Under the pieces are notes generated by a model that had not been told where the DNA came from, did not search any database, and saw only the letters and a list, made by a program, of their open reading frames with translations. Of a stretch of DNA of 64,000 nucleotides, positions 1 to 11,377 are shown piece after piece. A program made the translations under genes and the position numbers. Numbering within the stretch: position 1 is the stretch's first letter; each line of letters begins with the position of its first letter. Source of the stretch: Nannobrachium achirus. Its lineage: Eukaryota > Chordata > Actinopteri > Myctophiformes > Myctophidae. The stretch is from the NCBI GenBank assembly GCA_963921795.1, contig OY997642.1, positions 64,227,140 through 64,291,139 of the forward strand, in the 5' to 3' direction.

Positions 1-11
1 GTATTATTTAA

Positions 12-623
12 CCCTTAAGTGCTGTTCGGGTCATTTTGACCCGTTTTACATTTTCATTTGGAAAAAAAGGTAGAAGTTAAAAATGTTTCCACCTGAAACT
101 CACTGGCCTTAAAGATTCTTCTGAGATGAACATGTAAAAAAAATATTTTTGCACTACACCCATGCTACACCCCCCTCATATTTTTTGAACCTTAAGTGCT
201 GTTCGGGTCATTTTGACCCGGAAGCACAGAAATACACAGTATTATGCCAAAACACAGACACACAGTCACCCCCACTTCTAACACCCCCCTTCCGAAGCCC
301 CATTCCGAACCCTCCCCCCCTTCCTATAAGCATGAGCAATATTGCCCAGTATTAAATGAAGTAGTTTTTTTTACATGGATTTCAGCTAAATCAGTAAAAA
401 CGCCTAGCTCTTTCAGTGTTTAATGTGATATAGCAAAGCAGAAATGCAAACATTTACCAAATATATCATATGAATTGTTTGGTATTGAGTCAAAGTCAAT
501 GTATCATGATGATTTGTTAAGTTAAAATTTATATTAGTGTTGTTTTTTTTAAACCAAATATCCACCGGGTCAAAATGACCCGAACAGAACGAAGGTGTAG
601 TGAATCTGAACAGAACTTAAGGG
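12..623. mobile_element. piggyBac-like MITE with TTAA target duplication
   Basis: A 612-bp element bounded by TTAA at 8-11 and 624-627. The ends are inverted copies beginning CCCTTAAG and ending CTTAAGGG, and subterminal copies of the palindromic GGGTCATTTTGACCC / GGGTCAAAATGACCC motif lie at about 29-43, 204-218 and 567-581. The TTAA duplication plus CCC...GGG termini fit the piggyBac superfamily. No transposase reading frame is present, so it is non-autonomous. Confidence 0.75.
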
Positions 624-707
624 TTAACCTAAAGAACGCTCCCCTGAACTACCAGTTCTTTTCCCCCACACATGCGAGTCCTGCCCCTGTGTTTAACAGT
701 GACTGAC

Positions 708-1241
708 CTCCACTGGTCTCCTCCCAATCGTCACTGTCTTCAGTGACTTCAGAGTCAGATTCAAGCTTGACTTCAACTTCAGAACGGTGCGAAGAGATGT
801 CTTCATCATGGACTTCACTTTTCACTGCTGGTAACGCAGATGTTGACCCCTCAGGCTCCTCTGGTTTTTGACGTAGCTCATCCTGTTCCTCTTTAATGTG
901 TGGAGGATCTGGTTCCTCCTGTTCCTCCTTAATGTGTGGAGGCTCTGGTTCCTCCTGTTCCTCTTTAATGTGTGGAGGCTCTGGTTCCTCCTGTTCCTCC
1001 TTAATGTGTGGAGGCTCTGGTTCCTCCTGTTCCTCTTTAAGGTGTGGAGGCTCTGGTTCCTCCTGTTCCTCTTTAATGTGTGGAGGCTCTGGTTCCTCCT
1101 GTTCCTCCTTAATGTGTGGAGGCTCTGGTTCCTCCTGTTCCTCTTTAATGTGTGGAGGCTCTGGTTCCACCTGGAGCAGACTGGAGCTCCTCTCCTGTTC
1201 AGGAGAATCCTCCTCTTTACACAAAACCATGTGCAGGATGT
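708..1241 (-). CDS. Zinc-finger gene leader exon with 36-bp acidic tandem repeat
   Basis: The acceptor is a CTAG preceded by a pyrimidine-rich tract (AG at 1243-1242), and the likely donor is GTCAGT beginning at 707. The exon encodes KEEDSPEQERSSSLLQVE, then eight copies of a 12-residue unit PEPPHIKEEQEE (about 877-1175, 36 bp each), then an acidic serine-rich tail. If the donor is not used, the frame runs on to a stop at 649. The repeat units differ at only a few bases, so the array is recent and probably length-polymorphic. The plus-strand open frames over the array are shadows of the repeat. Confidence 0.7.
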
Positions 1242-4200
1242 CTAGGAACAGAAAAACAACATGATAGCTAACACTAGATTCCTTAAAGGGAACCCCATAA
1301 AGACTTGAATTCATGGATATTTAAGTGTGTCTGCCATGCAATGGCAAAACACTTATTGTACTCCGCCATACTTAAGTAAGTAAGTAAGTAATGTTCTTGC
1401 AAATTTCAGCACGTAATAACTGCCGCACAATTTTACGCCACCTCCGCAATGTATACATCAAAACGTGCGGCTCGGTCGGGAATAGGTTGCTATTACTTTT
1501 CTTTCCGATCCCATGGCGACGTAATTCGCAAAAAACAGCGTCCAAAAACTCCATTGACTTTGAATGGGGGACTCAAACAGAAACTTTGGCGCCACATTAC
1601 TCTGCCATACTTTTGCCTAGCAACGTGATTTAAACTTTAAAATGCTCACACGACTTTGGTCTTCTTCCGGCTAATAGGGATGAGCTTGTGTTGGCTGGGC
1701 TTTAAACAGCCATTACTCCAGTTCACGGCATGCTACCGTCTTGAAACTTGGTGTCTGGACTTAAACGGCCAATAGGGACTTATTACTTAAGCCCTGCTCC
1801 CTCTTAAGCCCCACCCCTATCTTCCTATTGGCTGAGCTTTAAACAGTTAATTCTCCAGTTTGCAGCATGGTACCGTCTCAAAACTCGCTGTGTGTACTTA
1901 CATGGCCAATAGGAATTCTGTGTAATTGCTTAAGCCCCGCCCCCTGCCTTTCTATTGGCTGGGCTTTAAACATCCATGTCTCCACTTCCTATGTGTTACT
2001 GGTCTCAAACTCGGTGGGTGGCCCCACAGTCTCAACGGCTACTGCAAACAAATGCTAATGTTAACAAATGCTAATGCTAACAAATGCTAATGCTAACACA
2101 TGCTTTAAACAGCTAATTCTCCAGTTTGCAGCATGGTACCGTCTCAAAACTCGCTGTGTGTACTTACATGGCCAATAGGAATTATCTGTAATTGCTTAAG
2201 CCCCACCCCCTCTGCCTTTCTATTGGCTGGGCTATAAACATCCATGTCTCCACTTCCTATGTGTTACTGGTCTCAAACTCGGTGGGTGGTCCCACAGTCT
2301 CAACGGCTAACCGCTAATGCAAACAAATGCTAATGCTAACAAATGTTAATGTTAGCAAATGCTAATGCTAACAAATGCTAATGCTAACACATGATAATGC
2401 TACCAAATGATAATGCTACCAAATGCTAATGTTTACAAATGATAATGCTAACAAATGCTAATGCTAACAAATGCTAAAGCTAACAAATGTTAATGTTAAC
2501 AAATGCTAATGCTAACAAATGCTAATGTTAAAAATGCTAATGCTAACACATGCTAATGCTAACACATGCTAATGTTAATGTTAACAAATGCTAATGCAAA
2601 AAAATGCTAATGATAACAAATGCAATGCTAAAATGCTAATCCTAGCTAATGCTAATGCTAAAATGTTAATGCTAGCTAATGTTTAAAATGTTAAAGCAAA
2701 AAAATCTAATGATAATGCTAAAAATGCTAAAGCTAATTGTACAAATGCTAATGTAAAAAAATCTAATAATGATATTTGTGTTAATGCAAAAATGCTAATG
2801 CTAACACCAACCGCTATACAAGGTTGCACACACTTAGTGAGCTGCAGGCACACTTAAAAATTCTTAGAAAATGTATTTTCTGCAATGGCAAAACACTTAT
2901 TGTAATCCGCCATACTTAAAGGAGTAGTTCACCACTTTTCAACCTGTCTTCATATAATAGGTCCTCACTAATGTTCATAATAAAATGGCAATTTTTTTCT
3001 ATTCAGTCTGGGTCTCATAGGAGAGCTGTCAAATCCTACTACCGGTGACATCATCGTTTGACAAAAAATAAATAAATGATATTTTTGAAAAAATAAAAAT
3101 TAGATTTTTATTATCACGAGAACAATGGCTTCCACTTTAACACCTGGGGAGCCAAACTCGTTCAGGGACGAGGTATGGCCACTAGATGTCCCCCTGCCAC
3201 AGGAAGTTATATTGTCCAGACACGAGGCAACAAACAGTTAACTTTTTGAGCCTGCAGCTGCCCTTTGAACTGGCTGAGATCATTACGTCACCCAGTCAGT
3301 GAAGGCAGCCCCTCTGGGGAAGACATCACGGAAGGACTTATCATGCTTTACATTCTACTTTGAAACATAAGAACGGCTTTATCTCAGAATGACATGAAAA
3401 CTGCCCCATGGAAGCAGAGAGCTGATTGTTTTCACGGCGACACTTTACCGCGATTTTACCGCGATTTTTGGATTTTAGTTTCGCGAGCGTTTGTAAACAA
3501 ATGGATTATCCTCCTCAATCTTCTCTGGACACGCACGTGCACACGCACGAAGCTTGCGAGGCACGTCAAAACAAAGCGTAAGTCAATGGTGGCAGCAGCA
3601 ACAGCTATAAATGTTATAAACCTTAGCAGCCCATGTGTTAACATTGCAACTTTTTCAGGAATAGAAAGCCTGCAGTTTCTATTAGCTTGCATTTCCCATT
3701 GATGATGTCACCGGTAGTAAGGATTTGACCCACCCACAGCTCTCCTATGAGACCCAAACTGAGTAGAAAAAAATTGTGATATTTTATCATGAACATTAGT
3801 GAGGACCTATTATATGAAGATAGGTTGAAAAGTGGTGGAGTGCCCCTTTAAGTCAGTAAGTCAGTAATGTTCTTGCAAATTTATAACTGCACGTAATAAC
3901 TGCTGCACAATTTACGCCATCCCCGCGGGTAGCGTAAATTGAGTATTGAGTAAATTAAGTATGGCAGATTACAATAAGATCAAAACGTGCGGCTCGGCCG
4001 GGAATGGTGGGCTATTACTTTTCTTTCTGATCCGCGTTACCATGGCAACGTAATTCGTAAAATACGACGCGCAAAAATCCCCATTGACTTTGAATGGGGG
4101 ACTCGGGAAAAAAAACAGAAACTTTGGCGCCACATAACTAGCAACGTGATTTGAACTTTAAAATGCTCACATGACATTGGACTTTTTCCAGCCAATAGGG

Positions 4201-5201
4201 ACGAGCTGTAATTGATTAAGCCCGCCCCCTCTGTAACAGGAAGTGCCCTTCGCCAAACAGGAAGTGCCTCTATATCTTATCAACCGTTTGTCGTACAGAC
4301 GTGTGGGTGGTGTCATATGACTTGATTAAGAGTCCTTAACCTTAATTGGTGCTTCCTTTGCCAAACAGGAAGTGCCTCTATATGTCATGAACCGTTTGTC
4401 GTACAGATGTGTGGGTGGTGTCATATGACTTGATTAAGAGTCCTTAATTAACCTTAATTGGTGCTTCCTTCGACAAACAGGAAGTGCCTCTATATCTCAT
4501 GAACCGTTTGTCGTACAGACGTGTGGGTGGTGTCATATGACTTGATTAAAAGTCCTTAACCTTAATTGGTTTAACTTAGCCCCGCCCCCTCTTCTGATAG
4601 GCCAAAACTTGATTGTTCCTTTTTTTTGGCTATTACTCATCAACCGTTTGTCATACAGAGTTGTGGCTGGTGTCAAATGTCTTGATTAAGAGTCCTTCAC
4701 CTTAATTGGTTTAACTTAGCCCCGCCCCCACTTCCCAACACGTTACTGGTCTCAAACTTGGTGGGTGGTCCCACAGCCCCAATTGCTAACCGCTAATGCC
4801 AACCGCTACTATAAAGCTAATGTTAATAAAAATTCTAAAATGGTTAATGTAAAAATGATAATGTTTTTTTTTTTTTTTAAGATTTGTTTTGGGGCTTTTT
4901 ATGCCTTTATTCGATAGGATAGCAGACTGACAGGAAACAGGGAGAGATACGGGGAATGACATGCATCAGAGGTCGTCCGGATCGGGAATCGAACCGGCGA
5001 CGCCAGCAGGCATCATAGCCTAGTATGTGGTATGCGCCTTTACCACTAGGCCAGCGGGCGCCCCAAAAATGATAATGTTAAAGCTAATGCAAAAAATGCT
5101 ACATTTAAAATATCTAACGCTAATGCTAACACCAACCGCTACACAAGGTTGCACACACTTAGCGAGCTGCAGGCACACTTAAAATTTTGTGTCATATTGT
5201 T

Positions 5202-5259
<58 letters not shown>

Positions 5260-5494
5260 ATATATTCTTGTTTTTAACTACAATCATATAATGTTACAGC
5301 TGCTCGACAAGTTGTGAGCTTGTAGATCGACAATGTTCAGCACATGTTCCCCCTGCATACAGCGATGCTAGGGTTCAAGTGGTTAAACTTACTGAAGTGT
5401 GGCTGATCTTCTGGCTCCTCCTGTTTAATAGAAACAGCCCTGTTTGAGTCTGGAGAGTTCATCTTCACCTGCATTCTGGACTCCACACACTGCT
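708..5494 (-). CDS. C2H2 zinc-finger protein gene, N-terminal leader exons only (fingers beyond left edge)
   Basis: Two minus-strand exons, 5494-5393 and 1241-708, join in matching phase (1 nt carried, 2 nt to complete). Together they encode a leader with the KQEEPED motif followed by an acidic PPHIKEEQEE repeat tract ending near DDWEETSG, the arrangement seen in many teleost C2H2 zinc-finger proteins. The zinc-finger exon should lie to the left of position 1 and is not in the window. The second exon ends with one leftover nucleotide, the same phase at which the zinc-finger exon at 55845 begins, which supports a shared family architecture. The role would be DNA-binding transcriptional regulation, inferred from the family only. 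No start codon is assigned; the true first exon is probably upstream (higher coordinate) of 5494. Confidence 0.65.
877..1175 (-). repeat. 36-bp coding minisatellite (8 copies)
   Basis: Eight near-identical 36-bp units each encode PEPPHIKEEQEE. One unit has Leu for Ile and the last has Asp for Glu. It lies inside the zinc-finger leader exon. Confidence 0.9.
2045..2800. repeat. ATGCTAAC-type minisatellite
   Basis: About 750 bp of degenerate repeats of a 9-12-bp core, variants of AATGCTAATGCTAAC. A shorter relic of the same array is at about 4795-4860 and 5078-5125. Confidence 0.85.
2920..3847. mobile_element. Non-autonomous DNA element with ~150-bp inverted repeats and TTAA duplication
   Basis: The outer ends read AGGAGTAGTTCACCAC and GTGGTGGAGTGCCCCT (inverted) with TTAA on both sides (2916-2919, 3848-3851). 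Inverted arms of about 150 bp (2920-3070 and 3700-3847) share the text around GTCCTCACTAATGTTCAT and CTCTCCTATGAGACCCA. The interior has no convincing gene. It is inserted in copy B of the surrounding duplicated repeat. Confidence 0.7.
4245..4730. repeat. ~120-bp tandem repeat, about four copies
   Basis: Each unit contains AACCGTTTGTCGTACAGA, GTGTGGGTGGTGTCATATG and CTTGATTAAGAGTCCTTAA. The last copy is the most diverged. Confidence 0.85.
4864..5064 (-). mobile_element. tRNA-derived SINE with 13-bp target duplication
   Basis: Read on the minus strand the element starts with a tRNA-like head. The A-box-like text is TGGCCTAGTGGTAAAGGCG and the B box is GGTTCGATTCC. A body and a terminal poly-A (the plus-strand T tract at 4864) follow. 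The 13-bp direct repeat AAAAATGATAATG flanks it at 4851-4863 and 5065-5077, which fixes the insertion boundaries exactly. Confidence 0.85.
5203..5255. repeat. (TA)n microsatellite
   Basis: An uninterrupted TA dinucleotide run of about 50 bp. Confidence 0.95.
5393..5494 (-). CDS. Zinc-finger gene leader exon with KQEEPED motif
   Basis: The 102-nt exon is bounded by a TTTCAG acceptor (AG at 5496-5495) and a GTAAGT donor starting at 5392. It reads EQCVESRMQVKMNSPDS then VSIKQEEPEDQPHF in the open frame. It enters with 2 nt completing a codon and leaves 1 nt. The acidic KQEEPED leader is typical of fish zinc-finger families. Confidence 0.7.
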
Positions 5495-5664
5495 CTGAAA
5501 TGAAGCAATTCAACAAGGACTTTAATAACCTCTCACCTAGTGGTGTCAAGGATATGCAAAAAATGGTCTAAAGTGAATATGATGAAAGTAGACAATCTTC
5601 CTTATATGCCCACCTCACCCCACCAACAATTATACCCCCCAACCCTTTACTGTGAGTGTCTTGG

Positions 5665-6640
5665 ATTAAAGTTGCTATAAGCTGTTTTCTGCTGACATAA
5701 ACAGGAAACATGCAATTGCTTATTTTCATGTTTTATTTTTATTTTATTATATTCAGGCGGCTAACAATGCTCCCTAAAATATCTAGTCCCTGTGGCGCTT
5801 CTAGGAGCCGCAGTCTGCCACCAAAACTATTATTTTATCTGTAAGAAGCTCTGTCACAAGCACATTGGTTCATGAACCAGCCGACCGAAGCTAAAAGGAT
5901 TGACAGACAGGTCAACTAGGGATGGTCCGATCAGTTTTTTTGGAACCGATCACCGAGCACCGATCACAAAAGTTTGATCACCCGATACCGATCAATCACC
6001 GATCCGATCAAGTTATTATTTATATATTATTTATATTTTCTAAATGTTAATGTTTTAACTTTAATTAATTAATTCACTCATGAATTCATTTATATATTTG
6101 CCTTATAGTTATTTACCAGCATTACTATGTATTTATTATCATAGCAGTAACTAATTATTCCTTCAGCACTGTGGAAATCAATACCCCAAAATGGCCTCAA
6201 GTGGGCATACTGAACGGCTGGTTGATCGGATGCACCGATCGGATCGGATCGGTGAATTTACCTTTTGATCTAAACCACCGATTATCGCCGATCACGCTTT
6301 GATCGGCCCGATCCGATCCATTACCGATTGATCGGTAACATCTCTAAGGTCAACCAATCCGAACAAGAACAAGAGGCAGCCTGCCAAATAAGCAGACCAA
6401 TCAGGTCATGTCTATCATGTCTATCAACCAATGATATAACTTCTCACAGATAAAACTAATAGTTTTGGAGGCAGATTGTTGCCCCAGGAAGTGTCACAGA
6501 CACAACATTTATTTAGGAAGCACAGTTAGCCGTATGAATATAATAAAATAAACATAAAAAACTAAAATAAGCAATTGTGTGTTTCCTGCTTATGTCAGCA
6601 GAAAAATGCTTATAGCAATTTTAAGTTTTAATTGAACGTG
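5665..6640. mobile_element. Foldback element with long inverted arms, interrupted by a hAT MITE
   Basis: Left arm (about 5665-5830) and right arm (about 6465-6640) are inverted copies sharing TGCTATAAGC, CTGCTGACATAA and GCAATTGCTTATTTT. The hAT MITE at 5918-6347 sits between them. Beyond the arms, similar sequence around GTAGACAATC / ATAGACAATC is directly repeated (about 5570 and 6640). Confidence 0.6.
5918..6347. mobile_element. hAT-like MITE rich in CGATC motifs
   Basis: The ends (AGGGATGG and CATCTCTAA, inverted) are flanked by near-identical 8-bp repeats GGTCAACT (5910-5917) and GGTCAACC (6348-6355). The subterminal regions are saturated with GATCGG/CCGATC, giving strong self-complementarity. 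No transposase is present. Confidence 0.75.
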
Positions 6641-6835
6641 AATAAGGTGAAAATAGACAATCTGCTTCCAATGCATCTGCAACCATGCTTCATTCTATGC
6701 CCAACCCCACAATAGTTATTGGGCCATACAGACTTGGATGTGTTAAGTGTTTTAGAAATGGTTTCATGTAAAACAGAGGAAGCATAGGATACAAATAATT
6801 GTAGTTCAAAAAACTGGGCTGTGATCCAAAATATA

Positions 6836-7042
6836 TACCGTATTTTCCGGACTATAAGGCGCACTTAAAAGCCTTTAATTTTCTCAAAAAACGTATTGTC
6901 CAGTGCGCCTTATATATGGATCATTCATTGACATTGACATTCCCTTTAGCACAGCTCCATCTGTTGGATGCATAACGCAACGGTAGCGTCTATTATGTGT
7001 GCCTTATAGTCCGGTGCGCCTTATATTCCGAAAAATACGGTA
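6836..7042. mobile_element. Short MITE with TACCGTATTTTCCGG ends
   Basis: The 207-bp element has inverted ends TACCGTATTTTCCGG and CCGAAAAATACGGTA and internal inverted copies of ACTATAAGGCGC. TA at both boundaries is consistent with a TA-targeting family such as Tc1/mariner, but the superfamily is inferred. Confidence 0.75.
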
Positions 7043-7050
7043 CTCAAACT

Positions 7051-7522
7051 TAGGGATGTCCCGATACCACTTTTTTGCTGACCGAGTACAAGTATGAGTA
7101 CTTCATTTTGAGTACTCGCCGATACCGAGTACCGATACGAGTACAATTAATAATACAATATGTATTTAAATTACTTTTTATTTTTTTATCAGATGTTCCT
7201 CACTTTCTGGCTGTATATAACACATTAAATTGCATTGCTTTCCCAGAACATGGCACAACTGCCACACATTTCCCTTTTTTTTCAGGTTTAGCCCATGGAA
7301 ATTCCTGTACTGTGCATGATCTTCTAGATCTGCTATGCTCAAACATTTTGTATTTTTACTTTTGATACTTTAAGAGAGAGAGAGAGAAAGGCGAAGTGGC
7401 GGAACACACAGGGTACTCGGGCACTTTGTGAGCAGTAGGCCTATCGGACGAGTACCGATACCGCAAAATAGGCCGGTATCGGGGCGAGTACCGATACCAC
7501 GAGTACCGATACCGCATCCCTA
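7051..7522. mobile_element. hAT-like MITE with GAGTACCGATACC subterminal repeats
   Basis: The TIRs read TAGGGATGTCCCGATACC and, inverted, GCATCCCTA. They are flanked by CTCAAACT (7043-7050) and GTCAAACT (7523-7530). Subterminal GAGTAC/GATACC repeats are numerous. It is inserted next to the previous MITE. Confidence 0.8.
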
Positions 7523-7574
7523 GTCAAACTCGAAATCAAGTGCTGCAAATGTTGCAAACAAAGGACATATCTTA

Positions 7575-9240
7575 GGTCAGTGGTTCTCAACCTTTTCAGG
7601 CTGCGACCCCCAAAATAATAATATTTCAACTGCGGACCCCCACCCTTGGCATTACATTAGTTTGACTACATCTGACTGTTCCATTGTGAAAATAGCAGAT
7701 CTACATGCTCGCAATGCCACAGACGCGTTGTGAGCATGTAGATCTGCTATTTTCACAATTTTGGCCACTATTATTTGACAATTTTACCAAGATATCTCAA
7801 CCTTCCATTGCTTTAACAATTTACTGTTAAATTTACTTTACTTACTTATTTACTGAATTTAAACTACTCTTAAGCCCTTTGCACACAGGCGCGTTTATCC
7901 GCACGGATAAAACGGACAATTATTTTTTTTTTAAAGAAAACAAAGATTCTCTACGACCTCATGATCCGAATTAGCCGTGCGACGAGTGGCTGCGGCCGTG
8001 CGTCTTTTTCTCGATCGAACCCAGTTCGATTTGTGCGTCTTGTTGCATGCGGTAAAAACTCATCATTCCTTTTATTACTCCTTTTGGGATCCGCAGCGCC
8101 GATTCCGCACAGCCTTGCACACCAAATCCAAATGCGTTTTATTCATGCAGCAAACGAAAAAAACGCAACGGTCCTGTGTGCAAAGGGCTTAACTCATTGT
8201 CCAAATAAAAAGTAACGAGTACAAGTATTTACTTTTTGAATCACTCAAAAGTAAGAACAAAAGTAGAGCATTTAAAAATGACTTTAAAAGTACAGATCCT
8301 CCAAAAAACTACTCTTGAGTAAATACTCGAGTACTTTTAATCGAGTATTTTCCACCTCTTCTCATCCCAGCTAGGCAGAAGGATATAGCTGACCTGTTCT
8401 GACGTCATAATGATGTTGCAAATAAATTCTATCCTTGTCCCTTTTATGCTAAAGGGCGAGGTTGTTTCTCTCCCTTAGGGTGTCTTACTGGTCATTAGTA
8501 TTCATCATAATCATCATCATTATTATATATTTTATTTTAAGACAAATGTATTGCTTGTTAGACAAATGTATTGCTGGTCTCAAACATATTACAAGTAAAT
8601 CAGACATCTGTGTGTCTGATTTTATGGGGTGTATCTCGCAAACCGTTAGACTGATGTGTACCAAATATTTTTTGTACATTGCCAGTAAGCCACAGAAGTG
8701 GCTCCACTATTTTTTTTTCCGCAAAAATGTTTCACACTTTTTGAAATATTTAACCTTAATGTGATTGATCATAACCGTTTTCCAGTCATTTATTCAAATA
8801 TGCAAATTATTTAATAATCAAGTACAATACACAAAAATCGTGAGCAGAAACGGATTCTGCTGGGAAAATTACTTCCAAATATTTTTAATGCATTTCTGGT
8901 CCATGTAACACTGATAAGGACCTAGATGCGCGCGCAGGTCGGTACCAACATTTACCAATGAAACCAGCGCTCCCCAAAACAACAGGTTTGGGGATTGTTG
9001 GGAATTGATTACATGATATAGTCACCTGTGCATTTAGTCTCAATGTTTGTAAACAAGAAATGGGTCTATAAGACCATTGGTTTCCAAAAAGTATAAGGGA
9101 TATACCAACATCACAGTTTCATACGGATGTATAGGTTTATTTAGGGGTGATAACTGCCATTAAGCTATCAGATTGGCAGAGTTATCATTCCAAAATATAA
9201 ACTAGAGACATGTAGGAAGACACAAATTCAAACAGTTTAT
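7575..9240. other. Gene-free repeat-derived stretch
   Basis: It contains a CAGTGGTTCTCAACC-type hAT fragment (7575-7660) and a hairpin unit (7683-7759). An inverted-repeat pair around ATCCGCACGGAT / TGTGTGCAAAGGGCTTAA (about 7875-8190) follows, then an AGTAACGAGTAC block and a GTCTTACTGGT-ended repeat tail (about 8430-8495). The open frames here show no family resemblance and I do not call them genes. Confidence 0.5.
7683..7759. repeat. Hairpin repeat, GATCTACATGCTC arms
   Basis: Perfect inverted arms of 28 bp around GCAGATCTACATGCTC and GAGCATGTAGATCTGC are separated by a 21-nt loop. It is one of the most perfect members of the dispersed hairpin family in this window. Confidence 0.85.
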
Positions 9241-9255
9241 GGTCACCTTGGGTGG

Positions 9256-9907
9256 TAGCCGCAAATTGCAACACTAGATTTTTTTTTATAATCGGATGAA
9301 TTTAGGGTAGGCAGCCAATACATCAAAACGTTATTTTGCTATCTGATTGTATTAAACGACGTCAAACCCACCAATATTGAGGCTCTATGGAAAGCTTGGA
9401 ATTTACTCTTTCTATCTGCAAAGTGTTTGTTTCAGAAAAACCCACCATAGATATGTTATGAGCCAGTTTCTATCAAGAAATTTGGTTCAGGTGATTATTT
9501 TTTCTAAGTCCTGGAGTTTGGAAGCGCTTGTGGAAAATCGCTCAGAGGTCCTGTTACCACCTGGTTCTAAATGTCACATAATGCAGGAGGCAGCGGGACG
9601 TTGCGTTATAGAAGACGAGCGCTTCTGAAGTTCAACACTTAGAAAATAAACCATGTCTGCTCGGATTTCTTGACCGAAAATAAATCATAACATGTTCACG
9701 GTGGAGTTTTCTGAAACAAACACTTTGCAGATAGAAAGAGTAAATTCCAAGCTTTCCATAGAGCCGCAATATTGGTGAGTTTGACGTCGTTTAATACAAT
9801 CAGATAGCAAAATAACGTTTTGATGCATTGGCTGCCTATGGGAGGTATTGCAACCCTAGATTCATCCGATTATAAAAAAAATCTAGTGTTGCAATTATTT
9901 GCGGCTA
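9256..9907. mobile_element. MULE-like foldback MITE with ~200-bp TIRs and 9-bp target duplication
   Basis: Inverted arms (about 9256-9445 and 9705-9907) begin TAGCCGCAAATTGCAA and end GCGGCTA. CTTGGGTGG is directly repeated outside both ends (9247-9255 and 9908-9916). Long TIRs with a 9-bp duplication fit the Mutator-like superfamily. The interior carries no recognisable transposase. Confidence 0.75.
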
Positions 9908-10339
9908 CTTGGGTGGTACCAACTTGTGAAAATATCATTCAGTATTAGCACCTGCACTATTAGCCTACAATAGAAATGTCAGGGGGAGGTAAGGATAGGC
10001 TTTGTTTTCATTTACCAGTTTCGAGTAGCAGCCTCGAGGTGGCTTTTCAGAACCGATATACCGTATATTTTCAATGCCAATAAACAACAACAACAACAAC
10101 GTACCTTCTCTAAGAATGTCTCCTGGTAGAAAACACACTCTTTCCACAGCCTGTTGTGCAACGACGCTCTCTCCGACACAAAGGTTTGTGAGTGAAAAGC
10201 TCTATTATTGTATTTATAACTCAGTGGTCGTTCAGTCTCTCTGCTCTGTTTACGCTACGAGAGAGAGGGACGGACCAGAGCGATATATAAGAGAGTGGCG
10301 TCACGCTTTGAACTCGCCGCAGACCGGAAGTGGCTTCGC

Positions 10340-10587
10340 ATGGAGCCGTTCTCATTCCTAGCGAGCCTCTGCCCCGTCCGCCCCCATTCTAGCCGAGGCA
10401 TTTAAAATCGCTGGAAGTAGACCAAATCACGTCTTTTTCACCATTGTAACGCATTCACGGGCCTCGCTAAGGTAGAAAACATTATTAAAAGAGTGAAAAA
10501 GACGTAATTTAGTCTACTTACCAGCGAGTGACAAAATGAATGGGGGCGGACGGGGCAGAGGCTCGCTAAGAATGAGAACAGGCTCCA
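10340..10587. repeat. GC-rich foldback element
   Basis: Inverted arms of about 47 bp (10340-10386 and 10539-10587) share TCTCATTC, TAGCGAGCCTCTG and CCCGTCCGCCCCCATT. A second inner inverted pair is GACGTCTTTTTC-like at 10430 and 10490. No gene is seen. Confidence 0.75.
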
Positions 10588-10814
10588 GTAAGATAGGCTA
10601 AGTTAGCTTCCCACCATAGAGTAAATAGGCTTTCCACGCTTACTATGGGAGTCGACGTAAGTGACGTAACTCTCTCTTCTACAACTCTGGGACGGACACG
10701 GTTCCCGTCCTCCCCTCTATCTGGTCCGGGGGGAAACACAGTGCACTGACCCGGAGTTCCACCACAGAAGTAGACCTACCAGAAATGCTGCTTTAGATCC
10801 AGTCTATGCTTTAT

Positions 10815-10902
10815 CAGTGGTTCTCAACCTGTGGGTCGGGACCCCCAGGGGGGTACCCAAATTATTTGGGGGATAACTGCCTGAAAAGGTTGAGAACCAC
10901 TG
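10815..10902. mobile_element. Miniature hAT remnant, 88 bp
   Basis: CAGTGGTTCTCAACCTG at one end and CAGGTTGAG-like AAAAGGTTGAGAACCACTG at the other form TIRs with very little between them. It is the smallest complete member of this family in the window. Confidence 0.7.
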
Positions 10903-10904
10903 GT

Positions 10905-11120
10905 TAGATCATAAACAAACAGGAGCACAAACCACTGGTACAAGGTCAACTAAAAGGAGATCCTAGTAAGCTTTATGGCTTATTTACACAGGAACCACTT
11001 CATGTGTCTCATATAACATTGAAAGACAGACGGATAGAACAGAGTAGGCCTACTTTGCCTTGGATAACATCATTTACAAAAGCATTAAAGATTATATTAT
11101 GATATATAGCCTATTATCTA
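10905..11120 (-). mobile_element. 5'-truncated LINE 3' tail
   Basis: It shares ACAAGGTCAACTAAAAGGAG, TTATTTACACAGGAACCACT and the following block with the LINE 3' untranslated region at 25742-25945, on the opposite strand. Similar tails occur at 35548-35740 and 63425-63610. Confidence 0.7.
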
Positions 11121-11377
11121 CATTGTATTTTAACTAAGTTAAACCTGGTCTAAACATGTGCATCAACTGTGTGTCATTATTCAAAACTACACTATTTCAT
11201 ATGAACTAAGCTATTTACCAGTAGGCATACTGTGCAACGGCCCACGTTGACCACTTAATGGCGCCATTTGACCAGAAGTTTGAATTCCACTGATAAGCTA
11301 TGGTGAACAAACAACTTATTGATTGTTAGTTTATTTCAAACTGGTGCTAACAGACAGCTATGACTGTAACTCTATAG

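Larger units (their letters stand above)
1330..5185. repeat. Tandemly duplicated composite repeat (two ~1.5-kb copies, with insertions)
   Basis: Copy A runs about 1330-2860 and copy B about 2880-5185. Both open with a block containing GGCAAAACACTTATTGTA and an AAACGTGCGGCTCGG block. Both run through AATGGGGGACTC and the GCCCCGCCCCCTC stretches and close with GGTTGCACACACTTAG followed by GAGCTGCAGGCACAC. Copy B is expanded by the 2920-3847 element, a local 120-bp tandem repeat (about 4245-4730) and a SINE. Part of the same family recurs at about 48180-48480. No coding potential is seen. Confidence 0.7.

Noticed and set aside
896-1264. Two plus-strand open frames of 115-122 codons with MCGGSGSSCSSL repeats
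   Set aside because: They are shadows of the 36-bp repeat encoding PEPPHIKEEQEE on the other strand.
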